From positions 1-64,000 of the forward strand of contig CAWIBS010000029.1 of assembly GCA_963834365.1 (NCBI GenBank): a DNA stretch of 64,000 bases, written 5' to 3'. Positions 32,300 through 40,707 of the stretch are shown here, in pieces. Positions within the stretch are counted from its first letter, which is position 1. Every line of letters begins with the position of its first letter. This DNA is from CAWJAP01 sp963834365. Its GTDB lineage: Bacteria; Acidobacteriota; Vicinamibacteria; Vicinamibacterales; Vicinamibacteraceae. The position numbers and the translations under genes were made by a program. The notes under the pieces are model-generated. The model searched no databases. It was not told the origin of the DNA and was given only the letters and a program-made list of their open reading frames with translations.

Positions 32300-33589
32300 T
32301 CAACCTGTTCCAGCCGCTCGATCCGCTCCAGCCTGCCGGTTCGCGAGGTAGCCCGCCAGGTGTTCCGTCACCTCGCGCGCATCGTCTTCGGCTCCATGGA
32401 TGAAGCTGGACTTGCGGCGCCGCAGGACCGGCAGTCCCAGGGCATACAGCCCCGGCGCGTCCACCACTCCGCCGTCGTGCCGCAACTGGCCCTTGTGATC
32501 GATCACCGGCACGTGAAGCCAGCTGTAATCCGGGCGGAACCCGGTTGCCCAGATGATCGAGCGAATCTCACCGGTCGTGAGGTCGATGTCGAGGCGTGAA
32601 GAGGCCGGCGTGCGGGTCGGCTCGAACCGCTCGACCGGGCCGACGTCGGCGTCGCGCGCGTGGTCGCGCGCCCAGGTATCGAACGTGTCGAGCAGGCGAT
32701 CCATCTTCAGGTCGGCCAGCGCGAACTGATTCCGGAGGCCCCCCGAGAACAGCGCTCGCCCGTCGCGCAGGGCCGCGAGACGCCCGACGATCTCGATGCC
32801 AGACCCGCCGAGCGCGTTGAGGTCGAGCGTCACGCGTTCCGGGGTGCCCACCAGCTGTGGCGACGGCAACTTCCTGGCACGGGTCAGATCGTCGATCTCG
32901 TCGTAGCGTTGATTCCAGACTCCGGACGCGTCCATCCACCACAGGATGTCCCGCCCGCGATAGGTCCTCGGCAGCCGCACGTGCTCGCCGACCGAAAGCG
33001 TCACCGGTCGCCCGGAGCGGCGGATTTCGTCCGCCAGTTGCACGCCGGTCGCTGACGCGCCGACGACGAGCACACCGCCGTCGGGCAGTTGGTCGGGGTT
33101 GCGGTAGTCGAGCGCCGTGACGCATTCGATGGAGCCCGGCACCGCCTGGCACAGGGCCGGCACACTGGGCAGGTTGCAGGCGCCGCTCGCCAGCACCACG
33201 CTGCGGCACCGCAGATCACCATTGGACGTGGCGACGTGGTAGCCGGCGTCGAGCGGCCTGACGGAGGTGACCGTCGTGTGAGTGCGGACGGGCGCTGCCG
33301 CCGCCGCGGCAAACCCCGACACGAACGCGATCACCTCGGGCATCGTCATGAAGCCGTCGGGATCGGCGCCGTCGTAACGATAGCCGGGGAGTTGGCTCTG
33401 CCAGTTCGGCGTCAGCAGCCGCAGCGAGTCCCAGCGCTGGCGGCGCCAGGACTCGGCGATCTCCCCGCGCTCGATCACCACGTGGTCGATCGAGCGCTCG
33501 CTGAGACAGTGGCTCGCCGCCAGTCCGGCGTGGCCGGCGCCGATGACGACGGTCGTGACGTGTTCGAGGCCACGGACCAGATCTGACAC
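32300..33589 (-). CDS. Flavin-containing monooxygenase-like NAD(P)/FAD oxidoreductase
   Basis: From GTG 33589 the protein begins with a Rossmann motif (VTTVVIGAGHAGLAASHCLS), then RWDSLRLLTPNWQSQLPGY as in bacterial FMO/Trk-like monooxygenases. The second nucleotide-binding motif is DGGVLVVGASATGVQLADEI, and the closing motif IIWATGFRPDYSWLHVPVID is typical of class B flavoproteins. It should oxidise a small soft nucleophile or ketone with NADPH; no substrate is inferable. The start is doubtful: upstream in-frame ATG 33634 adds a duplicated SDLVRG segment that comes from a short tandem repeat, so I chose the inner GTG. Confidence 0.8.
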   Translation of the reverse strand: MSDLVRGLEHVTTVVIGAGHAGLAASHCLSERSIDHVVIERGEIAESWRRQRWDSLRLLTPNWQSQLPGYRYDGADPDGFMTMPEVIAFVSGFAAAAAAPVRTHTTVTSVRPLDAGYHVATSNGDLRCRSVVLASGACNLPSVPALCQAVPGSIECVTALDYRNPDQLPDGGVLVVGASATGVQLADEIRRSGRPVTLSVGEHVRLPRTYRGRDILWWMDASGVWNQRYDEIDDLTRARKLPSPQLVGTPERVTLDLNALGGSGIEIVGRLAALRDGRALFSGGLRNQFALADLKMDRLLDTFDTWARDHARDADVGPVERFEPTRTPASSRLDIDLTTGEIRSIIWATGFRPDYSWLHVPVIDHKGQLRHDGGVVDAPGLYALGLPVLRRRKSSFIHGAEDDAREVTEHLAGYLANRQAGADRAAGTG

Positions 33590-33690
33590 GATTGTTCGAG
33601 GCCACGGACCAGAGCCACGGACCAGATCTGACATGATCTGGCCACGGACCAGAGCCACGGACCGAGAGATCTGATGCGATCTGATGCGAT
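33565..33690. repeat. Short tandem repeat at the monooxygenase start (GATCTGGTCCGTGGC units)
   Basis: On the minus strand the motif GTCCGTGGC occurs five times in about 110 bases, alternating with TCAGATCTG and TCTG spacers. It overlaps the possible start codons of the flavoprotein. A related array is present at 49706-49796, so this is a dispersed repeat rather than a coding feature. Confidence 0.65.
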
Positions 33691-33715
33691 CGGCTCTGCT
33701 CCGGTCGCCGGCGTG

Positions 33716-34270
33716 CTAGGCGACGACGACGGTCACGTTCGTCGGGTTGGTGATGGCGTCGTACACCGCCGAGCGCTTTTGAGACTGGGCGACGATGGCC
33801 TCGATCTCCTTCTTGGACGCATCGGCGTCGATGTTGAAGGTGACCTTGATGTCGCCGAAGCCGTTGCGCACGTCACTGTCGATGCCGAGAATGCCCTGGA
33901 TGTCCATCGACCCTTCGAGCTTCGCTTGGACCGATCTCAGCTGGATCCCCCGATTCTGCGCGACTGCGGCCACGCCGGCCGTCAGGCAGCTCGCCAGGCC
34001 GACGAGCACGAACTCGACGGGCGTCGCGCCAAGATCCTCGGAGGCGAAGATTTCGGGGTGATCGGCTTCGAAGGAAAACTCCGTCTTGTGCTTCTGCTCC
34101 TCGCCGAGCCCGTGGAACCCCTGCACCTGCGTCTTGCTGTGCGTGCCGTTCTGCCATTTGCAGGATGCCCGCCACGTGAACTTGGCTGCCTGCGGCGCGC
34201 TCTTGAGCGCTTCCCGCGCAGCCAGCAATGCCCCGACGTTGACGCCGTTGTTGACGGTGGACTGAGTCAT
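33716..34270 (-). CDS. OsmC family peroxiredoxin-like protein
   Basis: An intact 184-residue protein with the OsmC fold pattern: FSFEADHPEIFASEDLGATP, then the active-site segment EFVLVGLASCLTAGVAAVAQ with the peroxidatic-type cysteine, and a C-terminal VTFNIDADASKKEIEAIVAQ. A second conserved cysteine of Ohr/OsmC is not apparent near the usual N-terminal site, so activity on hydroperoxides is possible but not certain. It is divergent from metX with a 116-base shared upstream region. Confidence 0.85.
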   Translation of the reverse strand: MTQSTVNNGVNVGALLAAREALKSAPQAAKFTWRASCKWQNGTHSKTQVQGFHGLGEEQKHKTEFSFEADHPEIFASEDLGATPVEFVLVGLASCLTAGVAAVAQNRGIQLRSVQAKLEGSMDIQGILGIDSDVRNGFGDIKVTFNIDADASKKEIEAIVAQSQKRSAVYDAITNPTNVTVVVA

Positions 34271-34303
34271 CGTTTTTGCCCCTCCGGACGTTTTATGATG
34301 GCG

Positions 34304-34382
34304 GGTCGCTCAGCGCGAACCCAAGATCATACAACGCAGCGCCGAAGGGGACCGAACAGACGCACGCTGCCGCCAACGGCAG
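34304..34382 (+). promoter_or_regulatory. metX leader with two strong stem-loops
   Basis: The segment GGGTCGCTCAGCGCGAACCC (34304-34323) folds as a hairpin with one bulge. The perfect CTGCCG-CCAA-CGGCAG (34367-34382) ends four bases before the ATG at 34387 and takes in part of the AGGG ribosome binding site. Together they could control metX translation. I do not see the conserved core of SAM-I or another known SAM riboswitch. Confidence 0.35.
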
Positions 34383-34386
34383 GGTT

Positions 34387-35595
34387 ATGATCGGCGCCAT
34401 GGCCACGCCAGGGACGAAGGTCGGCGCCGGCTCGGTCGGCACGGTCGAGACGCAGTTCCTCGATCTGCCGAACCCGCTTGCGCTCGACTGCGGCCGGGAG
34501 CTGGCCGGGATCCGCGTCGCCTACGAGACCTACGGGACGCTGGCCCCGGCACGCGACAACGTCATCCTGGTCTGTCATGCGCTGAGCGGCGATGCGCACG
34601 CGGCCGGGTTCACGTCGGCGCCGGTCGCGGCGAGCACCAGGGACGGCTTTCGCGCCGAGGAGCGCGACGCGGGCAGCGGCCGTGGCCTGGGCTGGTGGGA
34701 CGGGATGATCGGGCCGGGCAAGGCGTTCGACACCGATCGCTTCTTCGTCGTCAGCTCGAACCTTCTGGGCGGCTGCCGGGGCACGACCGGACCCTCGTCG
34801 GCCAACCCGGCCACGGGCCGGCCCTACGGCTCGGATTTTCCGGTCATCACGGTCGCGGACATGGTGCGGGTGGAGCGTGCGCTGCTGACCGAGCTCGGCA
34901 TTGCGCGGCTGGCTGCCGTCGCCGGCGGCTCGCTGGGGGGGATGCAGGCGCTCGAGTGGGCGGTGCAGTTCGGCGACCAGGTGGACGCGATCATTCCGAT
35001 CGCGAGCACGCATGCGCTCCACCCGCAGGGCGTTGCCTGGAATGCCATCGCCCGCAGTGCGATCACCGCGGATCCGGACTGGCAGGGCGGGCACTACTAC
35101 GGCACCGGCCGTGCTCCGTCGGCGGGCATGGGTGTCGCGCGGATGGTGGGACACATCACCTACCTCTCCGCCGCGTCGCTCGACGACAAGTTCGGCAGGC
35201 GCCTGCAGTTCGCGGACGACATCCGCTACCGGCTCACGGAGCCCGAGTTCGAGGTCGAGAACTACCTGCGCTATCAGGCGGACAGCTTCGTCAAGCGTTT
35301 CGACGCCAACACCTATCTCTACACGTCCCGCGCGCTCACCTACTTCGATCTTGCCCGGCAGTATGGCGGCGGGCGCCTCGTGCACGCGCTCCGCAACGTG
35401 TCGGCGCGAACGCTGCTCATCGCGTTCAGCTCGGACTGGCTGTATCCGCCGTCCGGCTCCGAGGAGCTTGCGTCGGCGCTCCGCGCCGGTGGCAAGGAGG
35501 TCGAGCTCCATGTCATCGAGGCTCCGTACGGCCATGACTGTTTCCTGTTGGAGGAGGCGCGCCAGACTCCTATGATCCAGCGATTCCTCGCATAG
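34387..35595 (+). CDS. metX: Homoserine O-acetyltransferase
   Basis: An alpha/beta-hydrolase of about 400 residues transferring an acetyl group from acetyl-CoA to homoserine in methionine synthesis. Family motifs are plain: VILVCHALSGDAHAAG, GCRGTTGPSSANP, the nucleophile elbow GGSLGGMQALEWA (Ser near residue 180), FSSDWLYPP (catalytic Asp) and PYGHDCFLLE (catalytic His). The longer open frame from 34276 is not supported because it runs into the divergent promoter region; ATG 34387 after AGGG is preferred, with 34399 as alternative. It is followed by metY across a strong hairpin. Succinyl specificity cannot be excluded from sequence alone. Confidence 0.9.
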   Translation: MIGAMATPGTKVGAGSVGTVETQFLDLPNPLALDCGRELAGIRVAYETYGTLAPARDNVILVCHALSGDAHAAGFTSAPVAASTRDGFRAEERDAGSGRGLGWWDGMIGPGKAFDTDRFFVVSSNLLGGCRGTTGPSSANPATGRPYGSDFPVITVADMVRVERALLTELGIARLAAVAGGSLGGMQALEWAVQFGDQVDAIIPIASTHALHPQGVAWNAIARSAITADPDWQGGHYYGTGRAPSAGMGVARMVGHITYLSAASLDDKFGRRLQFADDIRYRLTEPEFEVENYLRYQADSFVKRFDANTYLYTSRALTYFDLARQYGGGRLVHALRNVSARTLLIAFSSDWLYPPSGSEELASALRAGGKEVELHVIEAPYGHDCFLLEEARQTPMIQRFLA

Positions 35596-35652
35596 GGGAC
35601 GGGAGCCCTTTCTCATCTTCGTGGGCCTTGTTGAGAATGGGCTCCCGTCCCC
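35595..35652. terminator. 21-base-arm hairpin between metX and metY
   Basis: Arms 35595-35615 and 35632-35652 match in 20 of 21 positions (GGGGACGGGAGCCC and its complement), with a 16-base loop. The left arm begins at the last base of the metX stop, and the right arm ends just before GGAGG, the metY ribosome binding site. There is no U-tract, so it may be an attenuator, an mRNA stabiliser or a dispersed repeat rather than a true terminator. Confidence 0.65.
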
Positions 35653-35665
35653 GGAGGTCCGGTTG

Positions 35666-36982
35666 ATGGAAGAGTCGAGACCCTTTGGATTCGAGACCCG
35701 GCAGGTGCATGCCGGCCAGCGCCCCGACCCGAATACCGGGGCCCGCGCGGTACCAATCTACCAGACCACGAGTTACGTGTTCGAGGATCCGGAGTCGGCG
35801 GCGGCGTACTTCAACCTGCAGGAGTTCGGCAACACCTACTCGCGCATCATGAACCCGACGCTGGCCGTATTCGAGGAGCGGATGGCCAGCCTCGAAGGCG
35901 GCTGCGGCGCGGTCGCGTTCGCGAGCGGGATCGCCGCGCAGGCGGCGGCGCTCTTCACCCTCCTCTCGCCCGGGGATCACGTCGTGTCGTCGTCGGCGCT
36001 CTACGGAGGAACGGTCAATCAGCTCAAGCACGTCCTGCGCAAGATGTCCGTCGAGCTGACGTGGGTCGATCCCGACGATCCCGACGCGTGGAAAGCGGCG
36101 GTCAGGGCCAACACCAAGGCCTTCTACGGCGAGACCATCGGCAACCCCGGCGGCAACGTCCTCGACATCGAAGCGGTTGCCGCGCTCGCGCATGCCCACG
36201 ACCTGCCGTTGATCGTCGACAACACGTTCGCGACCCCGTATCTCTGCCGCCCGATCGAGTGGGGCGCCGACATCGTCATCCACTCGGCAACGAAGTTCAT
36301 CGGCGGCCACGGCACGAGCATCGGCGGCGTGGTCGTGGAGTCCGGACAGTTCAACTGGTCGAACGGGCGCTTCCCGGTCGTCGCCGATCCGTCGCCGGCG
36401 TATCACGGCCTGCAGTTCCACGAGACCTTCGGGACCTACGGCTATCTGATGAAGCTGCGTGCCGAGACCCTGCGCGATCTCGGCGCGTGCATGAGCCCGT
36501 TCAACGCCTTTCTGTTCCTCCAGGGGCTCGAGACCCTCTCGCTGCGGATGGCGCGTCACGTCGAGAATGCCGCGGCCGTGGCGAACTTTCTCGAGTCGCA
36601 TCCGCTCGCCTCGAACGTGACCTATCCGGGCCTCGCTGCGAGCCGTTACCGTCCATTGGTCGAGAAATATCTGCCGCGTGGCGCCGGTGCGGTGTTCTCC
36701 TTCGACTGCGAGGGAGGCCGCGCCGCCGGCCAGGATTTCATCCGCGGCGTGACGCTCTGGTCGCACCTCGCGAACGTCGGCGATGCGAAGAGCCTCATCA
36801 TCCACCCGGCCAGCACGACCCATCGTCAACTCGACGACCAGGAGCTCCGCGCCGCCGGCGTCGGGCCGGGGACCATCCGGCTCTCGGTCGGACTCGAAGC
36901 GATCGACGACCTGATCTGGGACCTCGAACAGGGCTTCGCGAGGGTTCGCGAGACATCGGCGGCGGAGGCGTCCGCTCGATGA
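35666..36982 (+). CDS. metY: O-acetylhomoserine aminocarboxypropyltransferase/sulfhydrylase (Cys/Met PLP enzyme)
   Basis: Start ATG 35666 is seven bases after GGAGG. The 438-residue product matches PLP enzymes of the Cys/Met metabolism family: FETRQVHAGQRPDPNTGARA, PIYQTTSYVFEDPE, NTYSRIMNPT, FASGIAAQAAAL, IVDNTFATPYLCRP and the PLP lysine motif HSATKFIGGHGTSIGG (Lys near residue 210). The TSIGGVVVESGQFNW insertion and length point to the MetY branch, which makes homocysteine directly from O-acetylhomoserine and sulfide, in keeping with metX immediately upstream. It overlaps the next gene by ATGA. Confidence 0.9.
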   Translation: MEESRPFGFETRQVHAGQRPDPNTGARAVPIYQTTSYVFEDPESAAAYFNLQEFGNTYSRIMNPTLAVFEERMASLEGGCGAVAFASGIAAQAAALFTLLSPGDHVVSSSALYGGTVNQLKHVLRKMSVELTWVDPDDPDAWKAAVRANTKAFYGETIGNPGGNVLDIEAVAALAHAHDLPLIVDNTFATPYLCRPIEWGADIVIHSATKFIGGHGTSIGGVVVESGQFNWSNGRFPVVADPSPAYHGLQFHETFGTYGYLMKLRAETLRDLGACMSPFNAFLFLQGLETLSLRMARHVENAAAVANFLESHPLASNVTYPGLAASRYRPLVEKYLPRGAGAVFSFDCEGGRAAGQDFIRGVTLWSHLANVGDAKSLIIHPASTTHRQLDDQELRAAGVGPGTIRLSVGLEAIDDLIWDLEQGFARVRETSAAEASAR

Positions 36983-37467
36983 CCGCGTTCGACCTGAGCC
37001 GCTACCAGGATCCGCTGACGATTCAGCGCGTGCTGCACACCGCGAAGACGGTCGCGATCGTCGGGCTGTCGCGAAACCACCTGCGCGCGAGCTATTTCGT
37101 CGGGTTCTATCTCAGACGGCATGGCTACCGCGTCATCCCGGTCAACCCGCGGGAGCCGGAGGTCCTGGGGGAGAAGAGCTTCGGCACTCTGGGCGACGTG
37201 CCCGTGCCGGTGGACATCGTGAACGTGTTCCGGGCGCCCGACGCCCTGCCCGCCATCGCCAGAGAGGCCGTCGCCATCGGCGCCGCCAACCTGTGGTGTC
37301 AGTTCTCGGTGATCAACGAGGAAGGCGCGCGCATCGCGGAATCGGGCGGTCTCTCGGTCGTCATGGATCGCTGCATCAAGGTCGAGCACGCACGCTACGT
37401 CGGTCGCATGCACTGGCTCGGCTTCAACACCCAGCGCATCACCTCGGTGCGCGGCGGTCTTCAGTAG
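36979..37467 (+). CDS. CoA-binding domain protein (YccU-like)
   Basis: The start overlaps the metY stop as ATGA (36979-36982), implying translational coupling. The 162-residue protein is a single Rossmann CoA-binding domain: TVAIVGLSRNHLRASYFVG, YRVIPVNPREPEVLGEKSFG, VDIVNVFRAPDALPAIAREA and VVMDRCIKVEHARY. The family function is unclear; members bind CoA or a nucleotide and often sit beside sulfur amino acid genes. Coupling to metY suggests a role in sulfur or CoA metabolism (inference). Confidence 0.85.
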   Translation: MTAFDLSRYQDPLTIQRVLHTAKTVAIVGLSRNHLRASYFVGFYLRRHGYRVIPVNPREPEVLGEKSFGTLGDVPVPVDIVNVFRAPDALPAIAREAVAIGAANLWCQFSVINEEGARIAESGGLSVVMDRCIKVEHARYVGRMHWLGFNTQRITSVRGGLQ

Positions 37468-37567
37468 TCGCACTGCCGGTGGTGGGGGACGACGCTCGAC
37501 GCGCGCCCCGGCGCGGCGGGCGGTCCTCTGATACCATCAGCGAACCCCAAGGAACTGCGAGCGGAGC

Positions 37568-38482
37568 ATGAACACCAATCCCCAGCAGCAGCCGATCGCT
37601 GCGCGGGCGCCGTCGCCGGATGCCGGACTGCTGTTCGAGTCGAGCCCCGTTCAGGTGGACGTGAGCGGGCTCTCGCATACAGGCAAGGTGCGGCCCCGCA
37701 ACGAAGACCACTTCCTGATCGCGCGGACCGGCTGCTACCTCGAGACCGTGCTCACCAGCCTGCCGCCGGGAGAGGTCCCGCAGCGTCGAGACGACGCGGG
37801 CTACACGCTGATCGTGGCCGATGGCATGGGCGGTCACGCCGCCGGCGAGCTCGCGAGCCGAATGGCCATCCGGGAGCTGGTGAAGATCGGCCTCAGCCTG
37901 CCCGAGTGGATCGTCCGGATCGAGGAGAGCACGAGCGCGAAAGCGGTGCAGCGCTCGCGGCGGCGGGTTAAGGACGTCAACAAGCTGCTGATCGAACATG
38001 GCCGCCAGGACCCCAAGCTGCGCGGCATGGGCAGCACGCTGACCGCCGTGCGCAATCTCGAGCGCATCCTGCAGATCGTGCACGTGGGCGACTCGCGAGC
38101 CTACGTCCTCCGCGAGGGCACCCTCCATCGCCTGACCCGCGACCATACATACGTCCAGATGCTCGTGGACAGCGGTCAGCTGTCCAAGGCCGACGCCGCG
38201 AAGTCCACGGCGCGCCATGTGCTGACCAACGCCGTGGGCGGATTCAACGAGGACATCGAGGTCGATGTCGATCGGCTGGCGCTGGTGAACGGCGATCGCG
38301 TTCTCCTCTGCAGCGACGGGCTCACCGATCTCGTGGACGACGAGACCATCCGCGGCGTACTGCTCGAGCGAACGAGCTCGAAAGACGCCTGTCAGGCCCT
38401 GATCGACCTGGCGCTCGAGGGCGGCGGCAAGGACAACATCACGGCCGTCGTCGCGAAGTACAGCTGGGCCGAGGGAACCTGA
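37568..38482 (+). CDS. PP2C-family Ser/Thr protein phosphatase
   Basis: An intact 304-residue protein with PP2C metal-binding motifs in order: SHTGKVRPRNEDHFLI, LIVADGMGGHAAGELASR, GMGSTLTAV, VGDSRAYVLREG, VLTNAVGG, RVLLCSDGLTDLVDD and GGKDNITAVVAKY. The aspartates that hold the two metal ions are present, so it should be active and cytoplasmic. Such phosphatases reverse Hanks-type kinase action; no kinase is nearby. The N-terminal 30 residues are low complexity. Confidence 0.9.
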   Translation: MNTNPQQQPIAARAPSPDAGLLFESSPVQVDVSGLSHTGKVRPRNEDHFLIARTGCYLETVLTSLPPGEVPQRRDDAGYTLIVADGMGGHAAGELASRMAIRELVKIGLSLPEWIVRIEESTSAKAVQRSRRRVKDVNKLLIEHGRQDPKLRGMGSTLTAVRNLERILQIVHVGDSRAYVLREGTLHRLTRDHTYVQMLVDSGQLSKADAAKSTARHVLTNAVGGFNEDIEVDVDRLALVNGDRVLLCSDGLTDLVDDETIRGVLLERTSSKDACQALIDLALEGGGKDNITAVVAKYSWAEGT

Positions 38483-38492
38483 GACAGCGCCG

Positions 38493-39257
38493 CTAGACGC
38501 CGGGGCGTGTCGCCACGAACACTTCGTGCGAGCCGGGTTCGAGCTCGGAATGCTCGAACGGGATCACACGGGCCTCGAATCCCCCCGCGATGAGCAGCCG
38601 CAGCCAGTCCTCGCGTGAGAACAGGCCTTCGGTGTGGCGATCGTGCTCGACGCGCACCGTCCCGTCCGGCGTCCGCAGCAGGCAGGCGTATTCGACGGCG
38701 TACGTAGTGTCGGACGGGTCGGGGTCCCAGGTCCATTCGAGATAGCGAAGGCCGTGCGCCCGGTCGTCCACGCCGCCGTGTTCCGTCCCCGGCCGGAAGG
38801 TCTCGCGGACGAAATCGGGGGCGAAGAGGGCCGCGCCGCCAGGGCGGCAGTGGACGAACGCCGTCTCGATGGCGCGCCCGAGATCCTCGGCGGTCGTCAT
38901 GTAGCACACGGCGTCGTGGACGAAGACCGCATCGAACTGCCGTCCCAGCCGGACCGTCCGCATGTCGCCCGCGACGTGTTCGCAGTCGGGATTGAGCGCC
39001 ATGCTCACCCGTCGCATCCCGTCGGAGGGTTCCACGAGCACCATCGCGAAACGCGCCTTGAGATGCGAGGCATTGTTGCCGCCGCCGCTGCCGAGCTCGA
39101 GGACGGTGACGGGTGGGGGATCGCAGGCGCGTGCCAGGACGTCCCCAAAGAACGCCGCCTCCTCCGCATATTCGTCGGGTGGCGACAGCAACGGCCACCA
39201 CGCCGCCAGTTCCTCGTACATCTTCATCACGTCGTTCCACCTCGGTGTCGCGGCCAA
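38493..39257 (-). CDS. Class I SAM-dependent methyltransferase
   Basis: 254 residues with motif I VTVLELGSGGGNNASHL, post-motif I MVLVEPSDGMRRV and motif II QFDAVFVHDAVCYM, then a C-terminal sheet with FSREDWLRLLIAGGF. This is the Methyltransf_25-like fold used on small molecules. The LYEELAAWWPLLSPPDEYAE N-terminus resembles methyltransferases of unknown substrate. It converges on the phosphatase gene with a ten-base gap and faces the MFS gene across a repeat region. Confidence 0.85.
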   Translation of the reverse strand: MAATPRWNDVMKMYEELAAWWPLLSPPDEYAEEAAFFGDVLARACDPPPVTVLELGSGGGNNASHLKARFAMVLVEPSDGMRRVSMALNPDCEHVAGDMRTVRLGRQFDAVFVHDAVCYMTTAEDLGRAIETAFVHCRPGGAALFAPDFVRETFRPGTEHGGVDDRAHGLRYLEWTWDPDPSDTTYAVEYACLLRTPDGTVRVEHDRHTEGLFSREDWLRLLIAGGFEARVIPFEHSELEPGSHEVFVATRPGV

Positions 39258-39278
39258 GACACGCGGCCGACTGGCCAG

Positions 39279-39405
39279 GTCCGGCTGAAGCCGGACACTA
39301 CGTCAGCTGGCGCCGCGCGCTCGCAGCGCGCGACGCGGGCCTGTTCGGGCAACCCTGGGCGGGCTGCCCGGCGCACAAGTACGTAGTGTCCGGCTTCAGC
39401 CGGAC
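39279..39405. repeat. Two inverted family A repeats in the divergent region before the MFS gene
   Basis: GTCCGGCTGAAGCCGGACACTAC (about 39279-39301) and its reverse complement GTAGTGTCCGGCTTCAGCCGGAC (39383-39405) lie head to head about 80 bases apart, with a CGCGCGCTCGCAGCGCGCG palindrome between them. The core GTCCGGCT-AGCCGGAC is a perfect palindrome and is shared with other intergenic copies across the window. Confidence 0.75.
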
Positions 39406-39450
39406 CGTCGGGCGTGCGCTGGTTTCTCGACGATGTATCTTGTTGCCGGC

Positions 39451-40707
39451 ATGGCCCCGTTCTCCCGCACCCGCTATGCGTGGCTCGTCGTCGCGCTGCT
39501 GGTGCCCGTCGCGCTGCTGAACTACCTCGATCGCCAGATGCTGGCGTCGATGAAGTTCTCGGTGATGCAGGACATTCCCGATATCGGCCTCGAAGCGAAA
39601 TGGGGCACGATCCTCGCCCTCTTCAAGTGGGTCTACGCCCTGCTCAGCCCGGTCGGCGGATATCTGGCCGACCGGTACAGCCGACGCCACGTCATCGCGG
39701 GCAGTCTGCTCGTCTGGTCGATGGTGACATGGACGACCGGCCATGTGACCAGCTACGAGCAGCTGCTCGCCACGCGGGCGGTCATGGGCATCAGCGAAGC
39801 CTTCTACATTCCGGCCGCCCTGGCGCTGATTGCCGATTTCCACACCGGCGGCACGCGGTCCCGCGCGATCGGCCTGCACCAGATGGGCATCTACGTCGGC
39901 GTCATCGTCGGCGGATTCGGTGGCTACGCGGCCGACCATCCCGACCTGGGCTGGCGGTGGGCATTCGAGCTCTGCGGCCTGATCGGCATCGTCTATGCGG
40001 TGCCACTGTTCATCCTGCTGCGGAATCCGCCGAGGGCCGACCTCGCCGGCCGCGAGCAGCGGACGACGCCGGGCGGGGCGCTGCGCGAGCTGCTGGGGAA
40101 CGCATCGTTCGTGCTGCTCGTGCTCTACTTCACGCTCCCCGCGCTCGCGGGCTGGGTGGTTCGCGACTGGATGCCCGCGATCCTCAAGGCGGAGTTCGGC
40201 ATCGGTCAGGGCCTCGCGGGTGTCTCGGCGACGTTCTACTGGCAGGCGGCCGCCATCGTCGGCGCGCTGACCGGCGGGTGGCTGGCGGACCGTTGGATGC
40301 GCCGATCGGATCGTGGCCGCATCTACGTGAGCGCCCTCGGCATGTCGCTCATCGTCCCCGCGATGTTCGGCGTGGGCTATGCGCCGAGCACCGGCCTGCT
40401 CTGGGTCGCGGTCGCCTTCCTCGTGCTCTTCGGGCTCGGGTGGGGCTTCTTCGACTCCAACAACATGCCTATCCTCTGCCAGATTGCCCGCCCCGAGCTG
40501 CGCGCCACGGGCTACGGGATCATGAACCTCGTGAGCATCAGCTGCGGCGGCTTCGCCGACTGGGGCTTCGGTCTCCTGCGCGATCGGCACGTGCCGCTCT
40601 TCGGCATCTTCGGCATCTTCGCGAGCGTCGCGATCGTGTCCATCGTCCTGGTCCTGCTGATCAGGCCTCGGTACGTGGAAGCGGGTCCGGCGCCGATCGG
40701 CCACTGA
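39451..40707 (+). CDS. MFS transporter, spinster-like
   Basis: A 418-residue protein with twelve hydrophobic helices and the MFS loop signature GGYLADRYSRRHVIAGSLLVW between helices 2 and 3. Other features are LLNYLDRQMLASMKFSVMQD in helix 1, ISEAFYIPAALALIADFHT and RSRAIGLHQMGIYVGVIVGG. The Asn-Tyr-Leu-Asp-Arg in helix 1 is typical of spinster-type and anion:cation symporters of organic acids or lysolipids. An in-frame ATG at 39433 adds six residues; I prefer 39451. The substrate is unknown. Confidence 0.85.
   Translation: MAPFSRTRYAWLVVALLVPVALLNYLDRQMLASMKFSVMQDIPDIGLEAKWGTILALFKWVYALLSPVGGYLADRYSRRHVIAGSLLVWSMVTWTTGHVTSYEQLLATRAVMGISEAFYIPAALALIADFHTGGTRSRAIGLHQMGIYVGVIVGGFGGYAADHPDLGWRWAFELCGLIGIVYAVPLFILLRNPPRADLAGREQRTTPGGALRELLGNASFVLLVLYFTLPALAGWVVRDWMPAILKAEFGIGQGLAGVSATFYWQAAAIVGALTGGWLADRWMRRSDRGRIYVSALGMSLIVPAMFGVGYAPSTGLLWVAVAFLVLFGLGWGFFDSNNMPILCQIARPELRATGYGIMNLVSISCGGFADWGFGLLRDRHVPLFGIFGIFASVAIVSIVLVLLIRPRYVEAGPAPIGH

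Noticed and set aside
34271..34386. A SAM riboswitch before metX.
   Set aside because: The conserved SAM-I core could not be found, and the hairpins alone are not diagnostic.
39298..40500. The minus-strand frame of the reductase-kinase gene stays open antisense to the MFS gene, giving a 1082-codon reading frame.
   Set aside because: From about 40840 the translation becomes Asp/Glu/His/Arg-rich shadow sequence, while the plus strand there encodes a clean transporter and a neighbouring minus frame continues the HAD motifs.
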